DNA of 34,621 nucleotides from the NCBI RefSeq assembly GCF_016595415.1, contig NZ_JAENIO010000044.1, positions 1 to 34,621 of the forward strand, given 5' to 3'. The position numbers were made by a program, and so were the translations under genes. Positions 7,140 through 13,744 of this stretch are shown piece after piece. Source of the DNA: Roseibacillus ishigakijimensis. GTDB lineage: Bacteria; Verrucomicrobiota; Verrucomicrobiia; Verrucomicrobiales; Akkermansiaceae. The notes below the pieces were generated by a model, which searched no databases, had not been told where the DNA came from, and was given only the letters and a program-made list of their open reading frames with translations. Numbering within the stretch: position 1 is the first letter of the stretch; every line of letters starts with the position of its first letter.

Positions 7140-8936
7140 ATGAAATCTCGATTTGTCCTCAGCTTTCTTGTGGCCTTGGGGCTGACAGGAGCCTCCATGC
7201 TTCCGGGCTCCCCTTCAGCCCACCTCATCCCGGTCTTCGACCTCAGCGGCGTGCTCACCGAAAGCGGTCAAAGCGAGGCCGGTCTGCTGGCCCTGACGCC
7301 CGATACCCAGCGCCCGGTAACCCACTTCGACCTGGTGGCCTCCCTGCAGCGGGCGGGGGCTGACGCGACCATCCCCGCAGTCGTGGTGGAGCTTGATCAG
7401 GCTCTCCTCAGCTATGCCCAATTGCAGGAGATTGCCGCTCTGCTCCGCGAACTTCGCCAGGCTGGCAAAGAGGTCTGGCTCTATTCCGATGGGCTCACCT
7501 TCCAGACCGCTCTCCTGGGCTCGGCGGCCAGTCAGTTTGTGCTCAATCCGGAAGGGGCGGTCTCGCTCAATGGCCTCTATGCGGAAAATCTTTACTTCAA
7601 GGGATTGCTCGATCGGGTGGGGGTGCAGGTCGATGTCGTCCATATTGGCGACTTCAAGTCCGCCGGGGAAAATTTCTACCGCAGCGCGCCCTCGCAGGCT
7701 TCCGAGCGCCAGACTGCGGCTCTCTTGGATTCTCTTTACCAGACACTGGTGACAGAGATGGCGCGGGGACGGGGAGTGACCCGGGACTCGTTGCACCAGT
7801 TCATCAATCGGGGGGTGAAAAGCGCGCGCGAGGCCCAGGCGGCTGGACTGGTCGATCATCTGCAAGCCCGCACCGATTTCGTGGCTGCCTTGCAGGAAAA
7901 GTATGGCGAGGAGGCCGTCTTTGACCGCGAGTATGTCCTGAACGGCGAAAAACCTCCTGAAATCAAGGGGTTCTTCGACCTGATGAAGCTGCTCTTTTCT
8001 TCCGGAAAACCCTCCGTGCCCCAAGAGGATTATGTCGCGGTGGTGGTCTTTGAGGGCGGAATCGATTTGCAGAGCATCGCTCCGGCGCGCAATGAAGTTC
8101 TTCGTCTGGTGGATGACGCCCGTTGTCAGGCACTTGTTCTGCGGGTGAATTCTCCCGGTGGTTCGGCTCTCGCTTCCGAAGTTCTCTGGGAAGCAGTGGA
8201 CGAGTTTTCCCAAAGCGAGCGGCCGGTCGTGGTCTCCATGGGCAGTGTGGCGGCCAGTGGTGGTTACTATATTTCCAGTGGTGCCGAGGTGATTTTTGCC
8301 GAACCCACGACGATTACGGGGAGCATCGGGGTGGTTGGGATGAAGTTCGCGCTCGGCGGAGTGATGGAGAAAATCGGCATCACCACCCATGAAGTGAAGC
8401 GGGGGGCCCATGCCGATCTCTACAATCTGACCCGGCCCTTTTCTCCCAAAGAGCGTGGTCTGGTGCGTGAGTCTATGGAGGAGGTCTATGGCACCTTCAA
8501 GCAGCGCATCCTTGACGGGCGCGGAGAGCGCCTGGCGGGTGACTTGGAAACACTGGCCGGCGGCAGAGTCTATTCCGGTCGCGATGCCCGGCGGGTGGGG
8601 CTGGTCGACGAGTTGGGCGGGCTGAGCGACGCCATTGCCCGGGCCGCCGGATTGGCAGAATTGGAGGAGCCGGTGGTGGCGCTTTTTCCCAAGCCGCGCA
8701 GCGCCTTCGAGACCCTCTTTCAGCCCGACGGGCAGGGTGCGGGAAATGACGACTTTCTCAGCATCCAATCGGCCCCTGCGGTCGGCGATCTTTTGCCGGA
8801 GACATTGCTGAGCGAGAGTTCTTTGGCGCTTCTGCCCCTTGAGACCCGGCATCATCTCCGCGAAGCGTTGCGGCAACTACGTGCTTTGCAGAGGGACCGC
8901 ATCCAGCTTTTGGCTCCCCCCTTGCCGCAGTTTTAA
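7140..8936 (+). CDS. sppA: Signal peptide peptidase SppA, 67K type
   Basis: This membrane-anchored serine protease cleaves leftover signal peptides in the membrane. The ATG at 7140 is chosen over upstream starts because GGAGG lies 6 bases before it and because it begins an N-terminal anchor/signal helix (MKSRFVLSFLVALGL). The 598-residue length fits the tandem-domain 67K class. The Ser/Lys dyad is split between the two halves as in E. coli: Lys173 in GDFKSAGENF (N-terminal half) and Ser373 in AASGGYYISS (C-terminal half). The ITGSIGV loop follows. It ends 8 bases from the end of the convergent ruvX gene. Probably co-transcribed with, or regulated alongside, the M3 peptidase gene. Confidence 0.93.
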   Translation: MKSRFVLSFLVALGLTGASMLPGSPSAHLIPVFDLSGVLTESGQSEAGLLALTPDTQRPVTHFDLVASLQRAGADATIPAVVVELDQALLSYAQLQEIAALLRELRQAGKEVWLYSDGLTFQTALLGSAASQFVLNPEGAVSLNGLYAENLYFKGLLDRVGVQVDVVHIGDFKSAGENFYRSAPSQASERQTAALLDSLYQTLVTEMARGRGVTRDSLHQFINRGVKSAREAQAAGLVDHLQARTDFVAALQEKYGEEAVFDREYVLNGEKPPEIKGFFDLMKLLFSSGKPSVPQEDYVAVVVFEGGIDLQSIAPARNEVLRLVDDARCQALVLRVNSPGGSALASEVLWEAVDEFSQSERPVVVSMGSVAASGGYYISSGAEVIFAEPTTITGSIGVVGMKFALGGVMEKIGITTHEVKRGAHADLYNLTRPFSPKERGLVRESMEEVYGTFKQRILDGRGERLAGDLETLAGGRVYSGRDARRVGLVDELGGLSDAIARAAGLAELEEPVVALFPKPRSAFETLFQPDGQGAGNDDFLSIQSAPAVGDLLPETLLSESSLALLPLETRHHLREALRQLRALQRDRIQLLAPPLPQF

Positions 8937-8944
8937 TCGTGCGC

Positions 8945-9358
8945 CTACCAGCCCAGATAGTTCTGAAGAATTTCCAGGGCGGCTGCTTGGTCGATAATGT
9001 CCTTTTGTTTTTTCGCGTTTTTACCGGCCGAGCGCAATTTCGAGGCGGCTGCGAGGGTGGTGAAGGATTCGTCGTGAAAATACAGGGGCAGCTGGGGAAA
9101 AGTCTCCCGGAGTTCGTCACCGAAGGCCCGGATCTTTTTGGCCGCCTCTCCTTCTCGGCCGTCACTTTTGAGGGGGAGGCCCAAGAGGAGGGTCTTCACC
9201 TCGCGTTGGGCGATGATTTCCGCCAGACGCCCCAGCGGGTCGGTATTCGCACGATGGATGGTCTCCACCGGATGGGCGGCGATGCCGAACTCGTCGGTAG
9301 CAGCCAGTCCGATGCGGGCTTCGCCATGGTCAATGGCCAGGATGGGATGGTCGGTCAT
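8945..9358 (-). CDS. ruvX: Putative Holliday junction resolvase RuvX/YqgF
   Basis: This 137-residue RNase H-fold protein belongs to the YqgF/RuvX family, linked to Holliday-junction resolution and pre-16S rRNA processing. It shows the first catalytic aspartate in ILAIDHGEARIGLA (Asp10), the LLLGLPLKSDG segment, the DESFTT motif (second acidic site) and a final DIIDQAAALEILQNYL helix carrying the last aspartate. Length is typical of the family (about 140). It is the last gene of a minus-strand cluster, 14 bases after the MBL-fold gene. Confidence 0.93.
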   Translation of the reverse strand: MTDHPILAIDHGEARIGLAATDEFGIAAHPVETIHRANTDPLGRLAEIIAQREVKTLLLGLPLKSDGREGEAAKKIRAFGDELRETFPQLPLYFHDESFTTLAAASKLRSAGKNAKKQKDIIDQAAALEILQNYLGW

Positions 9359-9372
9359 GGTCGCAAGAGAGG

Positions 9373-10281
9373 TCAGATCTCCACCCCTTCGCCGGGGTCG
9401 AGGATGAGGATTTGGTCCAGCACGCCCAGGCGATCAGCCTCCTTCAGTAGGCGCTCCTCTGGTTCGCTCGGCTCCTCATTGCCCAGCGGAAAGGTGGCGT
9501 AGTGCATGGGGATGAGCTTTTTGGCTCCCAGGTCGAGGTAGGCTTGCAGGGCCTCTTCGGGGTTGAGATGGACATCGCGGCCACTAGGGGCTTCGTAGGC
9601 TCCGATGGGCATGAGGGCGATGTCGATGGGGTAGCGCTTGCCAATCTCCTTGAAGCCCTCGAAGTAGGCACTGTCCCCGGCATGATAAACGTTGTTGCGC
9701 GGGGTTTTGACAATAAAGCCGCCGTAGTCCCGATGGGTATCGTGGCCAAAGCGGGCTCCCCAATGGTGGGAGGGAGTGTGGATGACGTCCACTCCGTCGA
9801 GAATCTGCTCTTCCCAAATGGCCATCTCGGTGACGCGCTTGAAGCCCAGTTTGCGCACCAGCGAGCCCGAGCCCTTGGGCACCATGATGCCGTGGCGGGA
9901 CTGGATGGCACGCAGGGAGGCGCGGTGCATGTGGTCGAAGTGGGCGTGGGATACGCAGACCAGGTCGACCTCGGGCAGGGTATCCAAGTGGAGGCCGGGG
10001 TGCTGCTGACGCTTCACCGGACCCATCCAAGTCGCCCAATTGGGATCGAAGATGACGGAATGGCTGTCAAATTGAACCAAGAAAGAGGCGTGGCCAATCC
10101 AAGTGACCCGGGTCTTGCCATCCGCCGGAGCTTCGGGATTGGCGTGCAAGGTCTCGCCTTCCGGCTGGCGAAACATCTGCGGAATGATGCGGTGGCGCCA
10201 GAAGCGGTAGGACCGCTCGGCCCAGCCTTTCTTGGGAAAAATTCCCGAATAACTACCAGAGGACTGACCTTGTTTGGACAA
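9373..10281 (-). CDS. MBL-fold metal-dependent hydrolase (NAPE-PLD/UlaG-like)
   Basis: This 302-residue protein has a metallo-beta-lactamase fold. Metal ligands visible are the HxHxDH motif (His112, His114, Asp116, His117), His172/His173 in TPSHHWGAR, Asp203 in HAGDSAYF and His260 in LIPMHYATF. The pattern, with FDPNWA after the first strand and an N-terminal extension, resembles the N-acyl-phosphatidylethanolamine phospholipase D-like/UlaG-like branch, not beta-lactamases or glyoxalases. The substrate cannot be deduced. It lies between pyrF (21-base gap) and ruvX (14-base gap), so it is probably in one transcript with them. Confidence 0.85.
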   Translation of the reverse strand: MSKQGQSSGSYSGIFPKKGWAERSYRFWRHRIIPQMFRQPEGETLHANPEAPADGKTRVTWIGHASFLVQFDSHSVIFDPNWATWMGPVKRQQHPGLHLDTLPEVDLVCVSHAHFDHMHRASLRAIQSRHGIMVPKGSGSLVRKLGFKRVTEMAIWEEQILDGVDVIHTPSHHWGARFGHDTHRDYGGFIVKTPRNNVYHAGDSAYFEGFKEIGKRYPIDIALMPIGAYEAPSGRDVHLNPEEALQAYLDLGAKKLIPMHYATFPLGNEEPSEPEERLLKEADRLGVLDQILILDPGEGVEI

Positions 10282-10302
10282 TGGAGGGGGGGATTTGTGG
10301 GG

Positions 10303-11094
10303 TTAGCAGGGTTGTAAAGTGGCGCGGATTTGCTCCGCAAACTCGCGGGCGAGTTCCGCCGGCTTTCTGTCGTCTCCGGGGTAAATGATGCCGCGGGAGA
10401 CATTGACCAGATTAGGGGCTTGGCGCTTGCTGGCCGCGAGACTGGCGAGGTCTCCTCCCTGGGCCCCCAGACCGGGGATGAGCAGGGGGATATCCGGCAC
10501 CCGCTCCAGCACCTGGGGACCGGCATTGGTCAGACCGAGCACCAGTCCCACCGTCGAGGGCCGGTTTTGCGAAGCCGCTCTCGCGGCAAAGGCGGCCACC
10601 TTTTGGTAGAGGGTCTCGCCCCCGACCTCCAGGCGTTGGAAGTCGGCGCTGCCGCTGTTGGAGGTGAGGGCCAGGAGATAAAGGCCCTTGCCCCCGGGGT
10701 AGTCCAGAAAGGGCTCGAGCGAATCATATCCCATGAAAGGGTTCAGGGTGACCGCATCCGCACGCAGATGTTCGAAGCAAGCCACCGCGTAGCGTCGTTG
10801 CGTTTCCCCGATATCGGAGCGTTTCACATCCAGCACGATGGGAATTTCCTTGGGAATGCGGGCTACCGTGCGCTCTAGGAGAGCAAAACCTTCCGAGCCC
10901 AAGCTCTCGAAGTAGGCGCTATTGGGCTTGAAGGCTGCCGCATAGGGCGCGGTCTCCTCAATGAGAGACACCAGAAAGTCCTCCACCTCGCTCACGCGGT
11001 TGTGATGATTCTCGGCCCGAGGATCCAGGCCGATGCAGAGATTTCCGACTTCCGCCGTGCGGGCGGTCAATTTTTCAAGAAAGGTCACTGCCAA
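10303..11094 (-). CDS. pyrF: Orotidine 5'-phosphate decarboxylase (type 2)
   Basis: This enzyme carries out the last step of UMP synthesis, decarboxylating OMP. The 263-residue protein carries the active-site block VLDVKRSDIGET (Asp89, Lys91, Asp94) and the AAFKPNSAYFE segment typical of the type 2 (PyrF-2, longer) subfamily found in many Gram-negative phyla and actinobacteria. The phosphate-binding region near the C-terminus contains GLGAQGGD, as expected. It follows the SGNH esterase gene (61-base gap) and precedes the MBL-fold gene. Confidence 0.93.
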   Translation of the reverse strand: MAVTFLEKLTARTAEVGNLCIGLDPRAENHHNRVSEVEDFLVSLIEETAPYAAAFKPNSAYFESLGSEGFALLERTVARIPKEIPIVLDVKRSDIGETQRRYAVACFEHLRADAVTLNPFMGYDSLEPFLDYPGGKGLYLLALTSNSGSADFQRLEVGGETLYQKVAAFAARAASQNRPSTVGLVLGLTNAGPQVLERVPDIPLLIPGLGAQGGDLASLAASKRQAPNLVNVSRGIIYPGDDRKPAELAREFAEQIRATLQPC

Positions 11095-11155
11095 GATTGA
11101 AACCCAAATTGCCGGGGAAGCAAGTCTGGCCTCCGTTTCGCTGGGGAAGAGGTCT

Positions 11156-12367
11156 TCAGTTGCCCTCCGGCTTTTCGCTGGCCTGGGGGAGGCCGGCTGG
11201 CAGTTGGACGGTGCCCGCCGCTTCCGGTTTCCTCGGGTCGAAAGCCGCGATCCCCGGTCGGAGAGACCCCGCTAGGGCCGGGAGGTGGACGCGGATTTCC
11301 TCGACGAGGCAGCGGGCCAGTTCGTAGGCCCCGTAATTGCTGTGGTGGGTGTCATCGCGCAGGGCCTCGTGCTGCTCGGGAAAAGTGTGGGCCGGGTAGT
11401 GGACAAAGGCTTCTCGCGAGCCCTCCTCACCCAAGGCGGTGTAGAGTTCCAGACTGCGGATATGGAGGTCCAGCACGGGGACCTCTTCGGCCTCGCCCAC
11501 CTGTCGGACTGCCGCCGCGTAGTCGCTCAGAGTTTGCCCGGGCTTCCCTTCGCTCCATCGGCGGCGCTCCATCGGGGTGACGAGAACCGGTTGCGCTCCG
11601 GTGGCGCGAATGCGGGCGATGAAGTCCTCCAGATCCGCCCGATAGGTGGTGAAGGGCCCGGCCTCGGCGCGTTTGTCCTTCTGGTCGTTATGGCCGAATT
11701 GCACCAGCACGTAGTCTCCCTCGCGGGCGGCTTCGAGGATTTTCTGCAGACGGCGCTCTCCCCGAAAGCTGAAGAGCGCGCGACCGGATTCAGCATGGTT
11801 GGCAATGGCAACTCCGGAGTCAAAGAATGCGGGCAGCATCTGTCCCCAGCCCGCCCAAGGCTCGCGATTCTGGTCGGTGACGGTGGAATCTCCGGCGAGA
11901 AATACCGTGCTCGCGGCCTCGGCTGCGACCACTTCAATTCCAGTGATTCCTTTGGCATGGGGAAAAAATTCCAGGGTGAGCTTGTCGTCCCAGGTGAAGC
12001 CGGTGCGATCTTCCGGTTTGCGCAAGCGCACCTCGCGGCCGTCCTGCAGAGCGGGGCTGCGGGTGTTGACGGTGAACTGGAGAAATTTTTCCTGAGGTGA
12101 GGGTGGAACCAAAGTCATGAGGCGTCGGTCTTCCGCTTTGACCGTAAGAGGCCCTTCATGGGTGATGGTGATGGTGTGGTTTCCTTCGGGAAGAGCAAGC
12201 GCGAGGACGTTTGGCCGATCCGGAAGCCAGCCGGACTCTTCTCCGCTGGCGAAGAGATTTTCCGCCGCCAAATCTTTCTGCGAGAGCTGGAGGACACCTT
12301 GTGGAGCGGGCTCTCCGGAAAGGAGAGGAGAAAGGGCAAAGGCGATGAGGAAGGTGGCTACTTTCAT
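11156..12367 (-). CDS. Secreted SGNH esterase, rhamnogalacturonan acetylesterase-like
   Basis: This 403-residue protein has a signal peptide (MKVATFLIAFALSPLLSG), an N-terminal beta-rich segment (~25-150) and a GDSL/SGNH hydrolase domain (~153-365). Catalytic elements are GDSTVTDQ (Ser161, block I), the ESGRA glycine block (~193-197), GHNDQKDK (Asn227, block III) and DDTHHSNYGA (Asp338 and His341, block V). This arrangement matches rhamnogalacturonan acetylesterase-type enzymes, which remove O-acetyl groups from pectic or other polysaccharides. It probably acts in the periplasm or outside the cell. It is divergent from a carbohydrate acetyltransferase-like pseudogene, so both neighbours concern sugar acetylation. 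Confidence 0.86.
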   Translation of the reverse strand: MKVATFLIAFALSPLLSGEPAPQGVLQLSQKDLAAENLFASGEESGWLPDRPNVLALALPEGNHTITITHEGPLTVKAEDRRLMTLVPPSPQEKFLQFTVNTRSPALQDGREVRLRKPEDRTGFTWDDKLTLEFFPHAKGITGIEVVAAEAASTVFLAGDSTVTDQNREPWAGWGQMLPAFFDSGVAIANHAESGRALFSFRGERRLQKILEAAREGDYVLVQFGHNDQKDKRAEAGPFTTYRADLEDFIARIRATGAQPVLVTPMERRRWSEGKPGQTLSDYAAAVRQVGEAEEVPVLDLHIRSLELYTALGEEGSREAFVHYPAHTFPEQHEALRDDTHHSNYGAYELARCLVEEIRVHLPALAGSLRPGIAAFDPRKPEAAGTVQLPAGLPQASEKPEGN

Positions 12368-12511
12368 TGTTCTGATAGGCTAACAGCTTTTTGAGGGAAA
12401 AGGCCATAGCCCGTAATGGGTAGTGGCCGGGGGGATGCGGACCCATGCCTTTGAGGTGCCAGGGAGTGACTTTTGACTTTTCGTGGGAGAATCCGCAGAC
12501 AGAGTGCAGAA

Positions 12512-13624
12512 ATGAACGAGCAAAAGGGGGCCTCGCCCCGCCTGATGTCGCTCGATGCTTTGCGTGGAATCGATATGTTTTTCATCGTGGGCATGGAGGA
12601 GGCCTTTCGCGCTTTGGCGAAGATGGTTCCCATGGAGCCCGATCTGAACACGAGGGTGTAGCATGTTCCTTGGGAGGGCTTTCATTTCTACGACTTGATC
12701 TTTCCTTTGTTCGCCTTCCTGATGGGCGTTTCACTGGTCTTTTCGCTTTCCAAATCGCTTGCCGCACTCGGTCCGCGCCAAACCACAGTCAAGATTCTCA
12801 AGCGTTCCGCTCTTCTTTATCTCTTCGGGCTCCTCACCTACGGCGGGATTTCCAACGGTTTCGAGGAGATCCGGCTTCTCGGCGTCCTGCAGCGCCTGGC
12901 CTTGTGCTTTCTCGGAGCGGGCCTGGCTTTCGTCTGGTTGCCGCGCAAAGGGTGGCTGGTTTTGACGACTTCTCTCTTGCTTGGTTACTGGCTCCTCTTG
13001 TCCTTCGTTCCCGTGCCGGGAGGCAGTGCGGGAGACTTTGCCGAAACCAAAAACTGGTCGGACTGGATCGACAAACACTTCTTGCCCCTGCGCAAGTGGA
13101 ATGGCGATCATGACCCCGAAGGCTTGTTGAGCACCCTGCCGGCCATCTGCACCACTCTACTGGGGATGTTTGCGGGAAAGCTCCTTCGCGATGGCGAGCA
13201 AGATTCGCTGCGCAAAGTCAAAATCCTCGCTCTCTGGGGCGGAGCCGGGATCGTCGGGGGACTCCTGTGGAGCCTGCATTTCCCCCTCATCAAGAATATC
13301 TGGACCTCCTCCTTTGTCCTGCTCACTGCCGGAATCAGCACTCTGCTCCTGGCTCTTTTTTACTATGTGATCGATATCCGTTCCCACCGGCGGTGGTGCC
13401 AGCCTTTTGTTTGGATTGGGATGAATGCAATCACGATTTACCTCCTCGTTCACCTCGTGGATTTCGAGCATTTGGCCCGATACTTCGTCGGAGGGGAGAT
13501 TCGGGGAGGCCTGGAATCCCTCTGGACGGGATTGGGTGATCTGCTGGCGGCCCTGCTAGGACTTGCTTTCTCGGTCTGGCTCTGCCGTTTCCTTTATCGA
13601 CGGGGAATTTTCCTGCGGGTGTGA
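12512..13624 (+). pseudogene. DUF5009/HGSNAT-like membrane acyltransferase, interrupted by TAG
   Basis: Codons 1-49 and 51-370 are in the same frame and together make a complete polytopic protein of the DUF5009 family, related to heparan-alpha-glucosaminide N-acetyltransferase. The N-terminal SLDALRGIDMFFI motif and the HVPWEGFHFYDLIFPLF motif of the family are both present, but codon 50 (12659-12661), directly before HVPWEG, is TAG. The rest has about ten membrane helices and a C-terminal Arg-rich end (CRFLYRRGIFLRV). A single CAG-to-TAG change would explain it. Everything downstream is well conserved, so the mutation is recent, is read through, or is a sequence error. Reinitiation at TTG 12695 would lack the first helix and the His-containing motif. 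The ATG at 12512 is chosen because it starts 15 codons before SLDALRG. Confidence 0.8.
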
Positions 13625-13684
13625 TGCGGACTTTCTGCCTCGTTCTGGGAAGGGCGAGGCCTCGTATCTTTTTCTGGGGACAAT

Positions 13685-13716
13685 AAAAAACGCCTCCGCC
13701 GGAAAGGGCGGAGGCG
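13685..13716 (-). terminator. Rho-independent terminator of the giant repeat-protein gene
   Basis: A perfect 10-bp GC-rich stem (CGCCTCCGCC at 13691-13700 with GGCGGAGGCG at 13707-13716, 6-base loop) is followed on the minus strand by six Ts (13690-13685). It lies 28 bases after the stop codon at 13745. There is no T-run on the plus-strand side, so it serves mainly the minus-strand gene. Confidence 0.87.
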
Positions 13717-13744
13717 TCGGGATTTCAACCTGCGAAAGAAGGCA

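Noticed and set aside
7215-8876. Long open frame (553 codons) on the minus strand
   Set aside because: It lies entirely opposite sppA, whose catalytic Lys and Ser are intact; the minus-strand product has no recognisable motif.
12659-12661. TAG as a pyrrolysine or reassigned codon
   Set aside because: TAG ends other genes in the window, the family is not one that uses pyrrolysine, and no associated genes are seen.
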